Shown here piece by piece: positions 16,128 to 24,590 of a stretch of DNA of 44,559 bases. The translations under genes were made by a program, and so were the position numbers. The stretch covers positions 1 through 44,559 of the forward strand of contig CAJFPJ010000048.1 in assembly GCA_904399395.1 (NCBI GenBank), given 5' to 3'. This DNA comes from an uncultured Clostridia bacterium. GTDB taxonomy: Bacteria > Bacillota > Clostridia > Oscillospirales > Acutalibacteraceae. The notes beneath the pieces are model-generated. The model was given only the letters and a program-made list of their open reading frames with translations. It was not told the origin of the DNA and ran no database searches. Numbering within the stretch: position 1 is the stretch's first letter; each line of letters opens with the position of its first letter.

Positions 16128-19100
16128 GTGGAACGACTGAAAAAGAAGACAGTGCGGGTGGTTATTTCTGTTTTATGTGCGGCGGTGCTTGTGTTTTCTG
16201 CTATCCCGTTTATGCAGCAGTCAGTTGCTGCTGTGGGAACAGCCGTGACCACAGGCTACCTGAATATGCGTGAGGGCCCTGGCACAAATTACAGAATTTT
16301 GCAGACGTTATCCCTCGGTGCCAAGCTGACAGTGTTGGATGGTTCCGACAACGCTTGGGTGCATGTACAGACGTCCGCGGGCAAGAAAGGCTATTGCAGC
16401 CGTTCGTATTTGAAAATTTCTGGGAATACTTCGTCCTCTTCGGGGAACGCCACAGGCAAAGCATTGGATAATGTCCGTCTTCGCTCCGGCCCCGGAACTT
16501 CTTACACTACATTGACCACGGTGCCCAAGGGCACAACGGTAAAGGTGGTGGATAACTCTAATACCGGTTGGGTTAAGGTTACATATAGCGGCCTTACAGG
16601 CTATTGCAGCAGGCAGTATATGTCGGTGACAACGGAGGGAAGCGCTTCTTCCGGTTCCAGTTCCGGGAGCACTTCCTATACAGGTAAGGCTTTGGATAAT
16701 GTGCGCCTCCGCTCCGGCCCCTCCACCTCGTATACGACGTTGACTACCGTTCCAAAGGGGACTACGGTAAAAGTGGTGGATAACTCCAACAAGGGTTGGG
16801 TCAAGGTTACATACAGCGGGCTTACTGGCTACTGCAGCAGGGACTATATGTCTGTTACAGCCAGCGGAGGAAGCTCTTCGGGTTCATCCTCCAGCTCCAA
16901 GCCTTCTTCTGGTTCCTCTTCCTCCGGCAGTTCCGGCGGAAGCTCTTCCGGAACGTCCACGGGCACCACAACAGGCTACCTGAATATGCGTTCTGGCCCT
17001 GGCACGCAGTATGGTATTGTGCTGACGCTTTCTCCCAACCAGAAGGTAACGATTTTGAAAACCGAATCCAATGGATGGGTGCAGATCCGCACTTCTTCTG
17101 GGAAAGTAGGTTACTGCAATAAGAGCTACCTGAAAATTACGGCAGGGAGCAGCTCGGGTTCCGGTTCAGGTTCTTCTGCCACTGCTGTGACGACGGATAA
17201 TCTCCGTCTTCGCAAAGGTCCTTCCACTTCGTATGCTACGATTATGATACTCACCAGAGGGACAAAACTGACGGTCTTGGATAATTCCGATCCGGGCTGG
17301 GCAAAGGTGAGAACCTCCAGTGGGACGGTAGGCTACTGCAGCAAGGATTATCTGACTATTCAGGTAGTGGATAATGGGGGATCTTCCGGCGGTTCCGGTT
17401 CTTCTTCTAGTTCTAAACCCTCTTCCAGCTCCAAACCGTCCTCAAGTTCAAAACCGGCGTCTTCCAGCTCCAAGCCTTCTTCCAGTTCCAGTTCTTCCGG
17501 TTCTTCCGGAACAAATCCCTCTGAAAAATTGCAAGGGAAGACAACGGATAATCTAAACCTGCGTTCGGGACCAGGTACAAAGTATTCCATTTTGCTTACC
17601 ATTAAAAAGGGAAGCACCATTACGATTCTGGATAATACCAACAGCAGCTGGTATAAGGTGACCTATAACGGAAAGACAGGTTACTGCAGCAGCCAGTATA
17701 TTGATCTTTCTGATACAGGCAGCAATCCGGATCCGGAGGAACCTGATTCCAAGCTTATAGGGGCTAAAGTTACAGCAGATTCTCTCCGTGTGCGTTCCGG
17801 CCCAGGAACAAATTATTCCATTTTGACTTCGGTCGGATATGGCACTATGTTGACGGTGTTGGATACCTCCAATCCTGGCTGGTATAAAATTCAGACGGGA
17901 GGAAAAACGGGGTATGTGAGCAGCGAATATGTGGAGTTAATCTATTCAGACGGTTCCATTACGGGCAGCCTTTCCCTTTCTCAGACAACGGGAAGAATTC
18001 CCTTGGGAAAGACCCTGTATATCAAAGCGAATACCTCATCCTCCGTTTTGTGGACAAGTAGCAATTCCTCTGTGGCAGTGGTAGAAAACGGCTATATCCG
18101 CGCAGTGGGTAAGGGAACGGCTGTTATTACAGCTGTAAGCGGCAATGCAAAGGGCACCTGCACGGTTTCTGTTGTGGATGCAGAACCTGTGCGCACAGCG
18201 TATACTTCTCCCAATATTGTGGGGGCCGGTGAAAGTGTGCAGCTTATCGCCGTTACGGACACCACCCGTACCTCTGTTAAATTCCAGGTTACGATGCAGG
18301 ATGGTACTGTAAAAACGGTGACGTCTTCTAAATATACCACCGAAACTGTGACAGATAAAAATGGAAACAGCTTCAAGACGAGGAAATGGACGGCCAGCAT
18401 TCAGTTGCCGAAAACTGGTAAATATACGGTAAAAGCGCTTTCGGCGGTGAATGGAACATATAGCTCTACGGGCTTTACCACAGATGCGTATGCTGTATCC
18501 TCTAAGGATTATACGGTTTCTACTAAAGAGGAGCGCCGGGCCAGCGACAAAATTGTTCAGTTAATTGCGAACTGGGAAGGGTATAGTTCCACCGTGTATG
18601 CGGATAAGCTGACCTACAACCAGGTTCCCACTATTGGTTATGGATATACCTTTGGGGCGGGTACTGTTTTTTATAATAATCTTTCCAAGACAGAAGCATG
18701 GTCCCTCTTGGTCAATTCCATCAATAGAGCCTCCTATACGTCGGAGGTCAACCGGTTCATGCAGCGCAATAATCTAAAAATGAACCAGAATCAGGCAGAT
18801 TGTCTTATCAGCTTTGGCTATAACGTGGGGCCGGGCTATTGGAACGGTACTTCTGCTATGGATGCACGCACGATCATGCTCAATGCGGTGGTTCCTCCGG
18901 AAACATTACCTGCCGGCGGATTGTCCGCTAAGGTCACAAAAGCGACGTCTCTTTATTCCAGCGCATCCAGGAGTTCATCCAAGGTTATGGATGTGGCCAA
19001 CGGAGCCAGTGTGACGGTCACGGCGTATGATTTTGCCGATACCAGAAACGGTTGGTATAAAGTCAAGTGTGGAAGCAAAACAGGTTGGATCAATTCCGGC

Positions 19101-19331
19101 TATGTGCAGCTTTCTAATGCTTCTTCTCTTACACATGACCTGAATTATACCAATGCCTACGCTTTTGGCACAGATTTGTGCCGCTGGTGTACAGCCGGTG
19201 GGAAGGCATATTCCGGGCTTCTGTATCGCCGTGTGGGAGAGGCCAACGTATATAATTACAATGATTACAGCGCGGTTCGTTATAATAAATATGGATATAC
19301 ATATCCTTCTGCGCTGGCAGATCTGCCGTAA
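16128..19331 (+). CDS. secreted multi-SH3b GH24 lysozyme with nested SH3b domain
   Basis: The product (1067 residues from GTG 16128) is exported by a signal peptide (about 1-30, ending SVAA). Seven bacterial SH3 domains follow at about 37-101, 109-170, 185-245, 279-339, 351-413, 469-528 and 544-606. They share the pattern LRSGPGT..Y..L and GWVKV...GYCS, and are joined by Ser/Gly/Lys-Pro linkers. Then come a BIG2 domain (about 612-686) and an Ig-like segment (about 687-798). A GH24 lysozyme domain starts near 804, with the catalytic set Glu817, Asp826, Thr835. An eighth SH3b (about 932-1000) interrupts it before the lysozyme C-terminus (AGGKAYSGLLYRR). It should bind and cut peptidoglycan. The GTG has GGAAG upstream; the ATG at 16104 has none. 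Confidence 0.85.
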   Translation: MERLKKKTVRVVISVLCAAVLVFSAIPFMQQSVAAVGTAVTTGYLNMREGPGTNYRILQTLSLGAKLTVLDGSDNAWVHVQTSAGKKGYCSRSYLKISGNTSSSSGNATGKALDNVRLRSGPGTSYTTLTTVPKGTTVKVVDNSNTGWVKVTYSGLTGYCSRQYMSVTTEGSASSGSSSGSTSYTGKALDNVRLRSGPSTSYTTLTTVPKGTTVKVVDNSNKGWVKVTYSGLTGYCSRDYMSVTASGGSSSGSSSSSKPSSGSSSSGSSGGSSSGTSTGTTTGYLNMRSGPGTQYGIVLTLSPNQKVTILKTESNGWVQIRTSSGKVGYCNKSYLKITAGSSSGSGSGSSATAVTTDNLRLRKGPSTSYATIMILTRGTKLTVLDNSDPGWAKVRTSSGTVGYCSKDYLTIQVVDNGGSSGGSGSSSSSKPSSSSKPSSSSKPASSSSKPSSSSSSSGSSGTNPSEKLQGKTTDNLNLRSGPGTKYSILLTIKKGSTITILDNTNSSWYKVTYNGKTGYCSSQYIDLSDTGSNPDPEEPDSKLIGAKVTADSLRVRSGPGTNYSILTSVGYGTMLTVLDTSNPGWYKIQTGGKTGYVSSEYVELIYSDGSITGSLSLSQTTGRIPLGKTLYIKANTSSSVLWTSSNSSVAVVENGYIRAVGKGTAVITAVSGNAKGTCTVSVVDAEPVRTAYTSPNIVGAGESVQLIAVTDTTRTSVKFQVTMQDGTVKTVTSSKYTTETVTDKNGNSFKTRKWTASIQLPKTGKYTVKALSAVNGTYSSTGFTTDAYAVSSKDYTVSTKEERRASDKIVQLIANWEGYSSTVYADKLTYNQVPTIGYGYTFGAGTVFYNNLSKTEAWSLLVNSINRASYTSEVNRFMQRNNLKMNQNQADCLISFGYNVGPGYWNGTSAMDARTIMLNAVVPPETLPAGGLSAKVTKATSLYSSASRSSSKVMDVANGASVTVTAYDFADTRNGWYKVKCGSKTGWINSGYVQLSNASSLTHDLNYTNAYAFGTDLCRWCTAGGKAYSGLLYRRVGEANVYNYNDYSAVRYNKYGYTYPSALADLP
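16458..16860 (+). repeat. tandem SH3b-coding repeats 2 and 3
   Basis: Two 59-codon units (16458-16634 and about 16684-16860) differ at 3 amino acids but at 27 codons synonymously, by direct comparison. They therefore duplicated long ago and are held constant at the protein level. Confidence 0.8.
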
Positions 19332-19356
19332 GCAGCGGCGGTTATCGAGAGCAAGT

Positions 19357-19383
19357 ACCGGCGCGGCAAGATGCCGCGCCGGT
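19357..19383 (+). terminator. hairpin after the lysozyme gene
   Basis: A 12-bp very GC-rich stem (19357-19368 with 19372-19383) is followed by only a short T-run, so termination may be incomplete. Confidence 0.6.
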
Positions 19384-19548
19384 TTCTGCGTAAGATGTTC
19401 TCAGGCGGTTATGGAGAAATAAGCCGCGGCATATGAATAGAAAAGAGCCGGAATGAGCACAACAGAAAAAGAGGAGAGGTTTATTCTTCCGGCCGGTATT
19501 TTTGCAAATTCAAAAGGTTAAGCCATAGGGCAGAAAGAGGAGCAAGTT

Positions 19549-20892
19549 ATGAAGTATTTTGGTACAGATGGATTTCGGGGTGTGGCCAACGAAGGGCTGA
19601 CAGCGGATCACGCTTTTAAGATCGGAAAATTTCTTGGATGGTATTTTACCCAGGGTGCGGCCAAAACAGCCAGCTGTGTGATTGGAAAGGATACAAGGCG
19701 TTCCAGCTATATGTTTGAATATGCCCTGGCTTCCGGCCTCAGTTCCACAGGTGTAAATGTGTATCTTCTTCACGTTACCACCACTCCAAGTGTTTCTTAT
19801 ATCACTAAATATGGTGATTTTGACTTTGGAATCATGATTACAGCCAGTCACAACCCTTTTTATGACAATGGCATCAAGGTCATCGATCGTGATGGCTACA
19901 AGATGAGCGATGAGATTCTGGAGAAAATAGAAGAATATCTGGATGGCAAAACAGAGATCACCTATGCGCGGAATGAAAACATTGGTAAAATCACAGACTA
20001 TATTCAGGGAAGAAATCAGTATATCAGCTATCTGACATCCGCTACTGTTCATTCCTTCCGCGGCTATAAGGTAGCTTTGGACTGCGCTAACGGAGCGGCC
20101 AGCAGCATAGCAAAGACTGTGTTTGAAATGCTGGGGGCCAAGACGTATGTGATTCACAATGAGCCCAACGGTCTCAACATCAATGTGGACTGCGGCTCCA
20201 CCCATATAGAATCCTTGCAGAAATATGTGGCGGAAAACCATCTGGATATCGGCTTTGCCTTCGATGGTGATGCGGACCGTTGCTTTGCGGTGGATGAAAA
20301 AGGCAACGTGGTGGATGGCGATCAGATCATGTATATCTGCGCCTGCAAAATGAAAGAGGAGGGAACTCTTCTTAAAGATACGGTGGTAGCCACTGTTATG
20401 AGCAATTACGGCATGGAAAAATGCCTTGCCAAAGAGGGAATCCGACTATTGAGGACCCCTGTGGGAGATAAGTATGTTTCCATGGAAATCATGAAGAACG
20501 GCTACAGCATCGGCGGGGAACAGTCCGGCCATATTATATTCAGCAAGTACAGCACGACCGGTGATGGGATTCTCACAGCTATTAAGCTGATGGAAACGGT
20601 GGTGGAAAAGAAGACTCTCCTTTCCTTCCTGACCACTCCCATTACGCTGTATCCTCAGCTTCTTGTGAACAAGAGAGTGAAGAATGCGGATGCGCTTTTG
20701 GAGATCCCGGAAGTGAAAGCCGTTATGAAGAAGGCAGAAGAGGATATGGGTGAAAAAGGCCGTCTGCTTCTTCGCAAAAGTGGCACGGAGCCGCTCCTTC
20801 GCATTTTGGTGGAGGCGGAAAGCGAAGAGCTCTGCCGTAGGGAAATGGATGCAATCCTGGCATGTGTGGATTCCTTCCTGCCGGCGGAATAA
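19549..20892 (+). CDS. glmM: phosphoglucosamine mutase
   Basis: GlmM converts glucosamine 6-phosphate to glucosamine 1-phosphate in the cytoplasm, the step towards UDP-GlcNAc for peptidoglycan. The 447-residue protein has all four domain signatures of the alpha-D-phosphohexomutases. These are the active-site loop TASHNPFYDNGIK with the phosphorylated Ser100, the metal loop DGDADRC, the sugar loop GGEQSGHIIF and the phosphate loop RKSGTEPLLRI. AGAGGAG precedes the ATG. The gene is monocistronic and follows a cell-wall hydrolase, a loose thematic link only. Confidence 0.94.
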   Translation: MKYFGTDGFRGVANEGLTADHAFKIGKFLGWYFTQGAAKTASCVIGKDTRRSSYMFEYALASGLSSTGVNVYLLHVTTTPSVSYITKYGDFDFGIMITASHNPFYDNGIKVIDRDGYKMSDEILEKIEEYLDGKTEITYARNENIGKITDYIQGRNQYISYLTSATVHSFRGYKVALDCANGAASSIAKTVFEMLGAKTYVIHNEPNGLNINVDCGSTHIESLQKYVAENHLDIGFAFDGDADRCFAVDEKGNVVDGDQIMYICACKMKEEGTLLKDTVVATVMSNYGMEKCLAKEGIRLLRTPVGDKYVSMEIMKNGYSIGGEQSGHIIFSKYSTTGDGILTAIKLMETVVEKKTLLSFLTTPITLYPQLLVNKRVKNADALLEIPEVKAVMKKAEEDMGEKGRLLLRKSGTEPLLRILVEAESEELCRREMDAILACVDSFLPAE

Positions 20893-20930
20893 ACCGATGG
20901 GAGATCACGTATCCATCTTTGTATACTGTA

Positions 20931-20967
20931 AAGGCCCCGGAAGCTTTTAAACTTTCCGGGGCCCTTT
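20931..20967. terminator. terminator between glmM and comM
   Basis: The stem GGCCCCGGAA/TTCCGGGGCC (20933-20942 with 20954-20963) is flanked by AA and CTTT. It serves glmM and perhaps the convergent comM. Confidence 0.75.
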
Positions 20968-21083
20968 GTATAAGAATCCACTATACAGGCGTATGACTTC
21001 AAGGGGAATTTTCGAACGATAAGAAAGCGAAAAGGAAGCCTGTCCTTTACCAAAGATAGAAAGCTGAGAGAAAGGGGGAAGCT

Positions 21084-22613
21084 TCAGAGTTCTGTCATCC
21101 AGTATTTCCGATCCAGGCTGCGGTATTGGACAGCTTCGGCCGCATGAAGGGCAGTGATATCGTTGGCGCCTTCCAAGTCGGCTATAGTGCGTGCTACCTT
21201 CAAAACCCGGTCGTAGGCCCTGGCGGAAAGCCCTAGTTTTTCAAAGGCAGCCTTCAGGAGCTTTTGGGCGGGCGGGCTCAGCCGGCACACTTCCTGAAGC
21301 TTATCCGGCGAAATGCGGGCATTGCAGGAAAATCCCATGCCCGCATACCGTTCCTGCTGTAGCTTCCGGGCCCGGTTCACCCGTTCCCGAATGGCCGAAG
21401 AGGGCTCGGCGGGTTCTGCAGAGGAAAGTTTCTCAAAATCTACAGGCGGCACTTCGATATGTAGGTCTAGCCTGTCCAGAAGGGGGCCGCTCACACGGGA
21501 AAGATAGCGATTTACGGCCTTAGGTGTGCAGATGCAGGCTCTGGAAGGGTGGCCGAAATATCCGCAGGGGCAGGGATTCATGGCTGCTACCAGCATAATA
21601 GAACAGGGGTAGGATACGGAACCGTTTACTCTGGAGATGGTCACGCGGCCGTCTTCGATTGGCTGCCGAAGGACTTCCATCGCCTGGCGGGAGAATTCCG
21701 GAAGTTCGTCAAGAAACAGAACACCGTTATGGGCAAGGGAGATTTCTCCCGGTTTGGGAATGGTGCCCCCGCCGGAAAGACCGGGGGCTGAAACCGTGTG
21801 ATGCGGTGAGCGAAAAGGCCTTTGAGTGACAAGGGAGCTGCCTGCAGGAAGGATCCCGGCTACAGAGTGGATTTTAGAGGTTTCGATGGTCTCTTCAAAG
21901 GTCATATCCGGCAATATAGAGGGAATCCTCTTGGCAAGCATGCTCTTTCCGGAGCCGGGAGGGCCTATCAGAAGAATATTATGCCCTCCCGCTGCGGCGA
22001 TTTCCAGGGCGCGCTTGGCTTCTTCCTGACCACGCACTTCGGCAAAATCCGGCATATGTATTGCGTTCTCTGTGCCCTTTGAAGGTTTTGCAGGTTCAAT
22101 GGGCTTTGTTCTGGCAAGGTGGAGAATGAGCTCTTTTACCGTATGGAGGGGGATTACTTCCAAGCCTTCCACCACTGCTCCTTCCGGCGCGTTGGCAGAT
22201 GGCACATACAGGGTGGAAAATCCTCTTTTTTGGGCTTCAATCGCCATGGGAAGAACTCCGCGGATAGGACGTATTTCTCCGGAAAGGGAGAGTTCCCCCA
22301 AAAAGATAGAGCCTTCAAGATCTGCATGTATCTGACCTCCCGCTGAAAGAACAGAGACAAGCAAAGGGAGGTCGTAGAGGGAACCTTCCTTTTTCATATC
22401 AGCTGGGGCGAGATTTACGGTTATGCGGCAGACCGGGAAATCAAACCCGCTGTTTCGTATGGAAGAGCGGACTCTATCCCTTGATTCACGCACGGAGGCG
22501 TCCGGCAGGCCGACAATTTCAAAGGCGGGCAGCCCACTGCTCAGATCGGCCTCTACTTCTACCGGAAAGGCATCCATTCCAAAAAGACCCATACTGTGTA
22601 TATTAGAAACCAT
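21084..22613 (-). CDS. comM: YifB/ComM-family Mg-chelatase-like AAA ATPase
   Basis: The 509-residue protein has a Lon-protease-like N-terminal domain (to about 170), a Mg-chelatase AAA domain with Walker A GPPGSGKS (217-224) and GVLFLDELPEF as Walker B, and the C-terminal subdomain with YDRVLKVARTIADLEG. Relatives in Haemophilus and Vibrio act as hexameric helicases that help branch migration during natural transformation. The role in Clostridia is less clear. The ATG at 22613 has AAAGGTG upstream; an earlier ATG at 22646 lacks a site. A cysteine-containing zinc-like segment (CPCGYFGHPSRACIC) lies in the AAA domain, as usual for the family. Confidence 0.9.
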   Translation of the reverse strand: MVSNIHSMGLFGMDAFPVEVEADLSSGLPAFEIVGLPDASVRESRDRVRSSIRNSGFDFPVCRITVNLAPADMKKEGSLYDLPLLVSVLSAGGQIHADLEGSIFLGELSLSGEIRPIRGVLPMAIEAQKRGFSTLYVPSANAPEGAVVEGLEVIPLHTVKELILHLARTKPIEPAKPSKGTENAIHMPDFAEVRGQEEAKRALEIAAAGGHNILLIGPPGSGKSMLAKRIPSILPDMTFEETIETSKIHSVAGILPAGSSLVTQRPFRSPHHTVSAPGLSGGGTIPKPGEISLAHNGVLFLDELPEFSRQAMEVLRQPIEDGRVTISRVNGSVSYPCSIMLVAAMNPCPCGYFGHPSRACICTPKAVNRYLSRVSGPLLDRLDLHIEVPPVDFEKLSSAEPAEPSSAIRERVNRARKLQQERYAGMGFSCNARISPDKLQEVCRLSPPAQKLLKAAFEKLGLSARAYDRVLKVARTIADLEGANDITALHAAEAVQYRSLDRKYWMTEL

Positions 22614-23036
22614 GCAGTTCACACCTTTATCGTTCTTTTCTTTCATTATATTCTCTCTGTGGGAATTTTAATGATAGAAAGCCATCATAATGGTAAAACA
22701 TCAAAATGAGAAAAATATTCGCAATTCTAAGAGAGTCGTTCTGTCGCTCCATTTTTAATTTTTTTGCATTTTAAAAATTGAGTAGGTGAAAGGCTGAGCA
22801 GAAAAAGGACTTGGGTATCGGAATTTTCCTGGTGCTGTTTTCGTTGAAAAAAGAAAAGATGTCTATATTGCCTTGAATTACCCTTTGAATTCTGTCATTT
22901 TGCCAAAATTTCTGTCGCATTTCAAAAACTATTATGGAAACCTAACTCTTTTTTTCTATAAAACAGAAAAAATCAGTTGACTTCTACTCGGAAATGCGGT
23001 ATGATAAGCCTATTCAAGAAGGCGGAACGTCCTGAG
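22614..23036. other. AT-rich intergenic region between divergent comM and the sigma gene
   Basis: About 420 bases without a supportable gene. The only clear element is the sigma-gene promoter at its right end. The comM promoter is not evident, and several A- and T-tracts (22760-22790, 22950-22970) may bend the DNA. Confidence 0.5.
22977..23005 (+). promoter_or_regulatory. promoter of the SigH-like sigma factor gene
   Basis: TTGACT (22977-22982), exactly 17 bases and TATGAT (23000-23005). The upstream in-frame starts TTG 22977 and ATG 23001 fall inside this promoter, so translation must begin further downstream if the promoter is used. Confidence 0.65.
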
Positions 23037-23669
23037 GTGCTTGTGTTGCCAGATCATTCTTCGGATCAATTTATTTCTTTCACTGATTCCCAGCTGACGG
23101 AATTGGTGCAAAAGGGAAATGCAGATGCTTTTATAGAGATTGTTTCCCGTTATATGCCTCTGGTGCATCGTTTGGCGGCAGATTATCAGTCTGCTTTTAT
23201 TGAGAAAGACGATTTGTGCCAAGAAGGTATGCTGGGGCTGCTGTATGCTGCACGGTCTTATGACGAAAAGAAAAAGGCCGGCTTCCGGACATATGCCGGA
23301 ATTTGCATACGGAACAGACTGATTGCTGTTTGGAGACAGGCGGCGGGCTACAAAAATCTTCCTATGAAAAATTTTCTTTCTCTCAGCGAGGAAGAGGGAA
23401 TGCAGGTTCCTTCTTCTGACCCTTATATGGATCCGGAAGCCTTTGTAGCTGAGAACGAAAGCCTGGATTCTCTGCAAAAGCGAATTACCCAAGCGTTATC
23501 TAAAATGGAGCAGCAGGTGTTGTTTCTGTATTTAGGCGGATGCGGATTTGATGAAATCGCGCAGAGGCTGGATGTCGGAAAGAAGTCCGCTTACAATGCG
23601 TTGCAACGGGCGCGCGGCAAGCTGCGGCAAAATTTTAGTTCGTCTATATGCCCCGGTAGCTTAAGTTAG
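23037..23669 (+). CDS. SigH-like sigma-70 family RNA polymerase sigma factor
   Basis: The roughly 210-residue protein has sigma region 2 (LVQKGNADAFIEIVSRY, then KDDLCQEGMLGLLYAARSYD, the core-binding part, then FRTYAGICIRNRLI for -10 recognition) and region 4 near the C-terminus (LGGCGFDEIAQRLDVGKKSA). Region 3 is reduced. The pattern is closest to SigH (Spo0H) of Firmicutes, which starts the sporulation programme and competence, but I cannot exclude another alternative sigma. GTG 23037 was chosen because it lies after the promoter with GAAGGCGGAA upstream; GTG 23043 or TTG 23046 are possible. It is divergent from comM, which is notable given SigH's link to competence elsewhere. Confidence 0.8.
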   Translation: MLVLPDHSSDQFISFTDSQLTELVQKGNADAFIEIVSRYMPLVHRLAADYQSAFIEKDDLCQEGMLGLLYAARSYDEKKKAGFRTYAGICIRNRLIAVWRQAAGYKNLPMKNFLSLSEEEGMQVPSSDPYMDPEAFVAENESLDSLQKRITQALSKMEQQVLFLYLGGCGFDEIAQRLDVGKKSAYNALQRARGKLRQNFSSSICPGSLS

Positions 23670-23745
23670 AGCGTTGTTTTTTCAAAGGCGGCGGTTAAAA
23701 TCCGTCTACGGGCAAATATCTTTAATCAAAGCGAGGTAAAATCAA

Positions 23746-24021
23746 ATGTACGAAGACAAGACTCTCATCTGCAAGGAATGTGGCGCTGAATTTGTTTTCA
23801 CCGCTGGCGAGCAGGAATTCTATGCTTCTAAGGGATTTGTTAACGAACCCCAGAGATGCAAGGCCTGCCGCGATGCCCGCAAGAACGCTGCGAGGCCCGA
23901 GCGGGAAATGTTCACAGCTGTTTGTGCCGCCTGCGGCAAGGAAGCTCGTGTTCCCTTCAAGCCCCGTGAGGATCGCCCCGTTTATTGCAGCGAATGCTTT
24001 GCCAAGATGAGAGAAGAATAA
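23746..24021 (+). CDS. small zinc-ribbon protein (zf-trcl-like)
   Basis: The 91-residue protein carries two zinc-binding modules. The first (CKECGAEFVFTAGEQEFY, later CKACRDARK) is the probable zf-trcl type, and the second (CAACGKEARVPFKP, later CSECFAKMREE) is a CxxC-CxxC ribbon. It is soluble and Lys/Arg-rich in the middle, compatible with nucleic-acid or protein binding; the function is unknown. GAGGT lies 8-10 bases before the ATG. Codon use is strongly biased (GCC, CGC, CCC, AAG), suggesting high expression. It follows the sigma gene by 76 bases and may share its transcript. Confidence 0.85.
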   Translation: MYEDKTLICKECGAEFVFTAGEQEFYASKGFVNEPQRCKACRDARKNAARPEREMFTAVCAACGKEARVPFKPREDRPVYCSECFAKMREE

Positions 24022-24053
24022 GATAGATTTTGTATTATCTTTTCTGGAAACAG

Positions 24054-24080
24054 CGCCCCGGATTCTACCGGGGCGTTTTT
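24054..24080 (+). terminator. terminator after the zinc-ribbon gene
   Basis: An 8-bp GC-rich stem (24054-24061 with 24068-24075) is followed by TTTTT. Confidence 0.85.
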
Positions 24081-24252
24081 CTGTGCTTTTTCAATGCAGC
24101 ATAGCTTTGAAAGGAGTAGGCCCTGTGCCGAGTGGGTTTTGCGAAAAATGGAGGGGTTTCATGCCAGGAGTGCATAGTTATATATGAGCGTTTGAGAAAT
24201 TGTTTATGGTGGGGGGAAATGCGGAAAACAGACGGCAAGTTCCCCGGCAGTA

Positions 24253-24281
24253 TTGCAAATTCTTTTTCTGGGTATTATAAT
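24253..24281 (+). promoter_or_regulatory. promoter of the DUF1858 gene
   Basis: TTGCAA (24253-24258), 17 bases and a perfect TATAAT (24276-24281), 37 bases before the start codon. Confidence 0.7.
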
Positions 24282-24317
24282 ACAGATAACCAGAATTTTA
24301 GGTGGAGGTTTAACACA

Positions 24318-24521
24318 ATGGCTGTTATTACAAAGGATACGTTAATTGGTGATATTCTCACGATCGATCAGACTACGGCTCCGTATTTTTTTGAAATGGG
24401 GATGCACTGCCTGGGCTGCCCTGCTTCCAGAGGCGAAACGCTGGAGCAGGCCTGCATGGTTCATGGTGTGGATGTGAACGAACTTCTGGAAAAGTTAAAC
24501 GCTCATATTGCCGGTAAATAA
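24318..24521 (+). CDS. DUF1858 domain-containing protein
   Basis: The 67-residue protein is a single DUF1858 domain. It includes the family's PYFFEMGMHCLGCPASRGET core, with two cysteines spaced CxxC, and the C-terminal VDVNELLEKLN. This domain also occurs at the N-terminus of ScdA/RIC-like iron-sulfur repair proteins and near hybrid-cluster proteins, so a redox or metal role is plausible but unproven. GGTGGAGGT precedes the ATG. Longer upstream open frame is ruled out by the promoter lying inside it. The gene is monocistronic. Confidence 0.88.
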   Translation: MAVITKDTLIGDILTIDQTTAPYFFEMGMHCLGCPASRGETLEQACMVHGVDVNELLEKLNAHIAGK

Positions 24522-24536
24522 GAAAGACGGGAGAAA

Positions 24537-24575
24537 GCCGTCCGGCTCCATTTGGCCGGGCGGCTTCTTTGTTTG
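24537..24575 (+). terminator. terminator after the DUF1858 gene
   Basis: A 10-bp GC-rich stem with one G-T pair (24537-24546 with 24555-24564) is followed by TTCTTTGTTT. It ends about 25 bases before trmK. Confidence 0.65.
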
Positions 24576-24590
24576 AAAGGGGGCGGAAAT

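Noticed and set aside
24139-24187. short ORF of about 20 codons after the zinc-ribbon terminator
   Set aside because: It is very short and has no conserved features; the nearby AAAGGAG could be chance.
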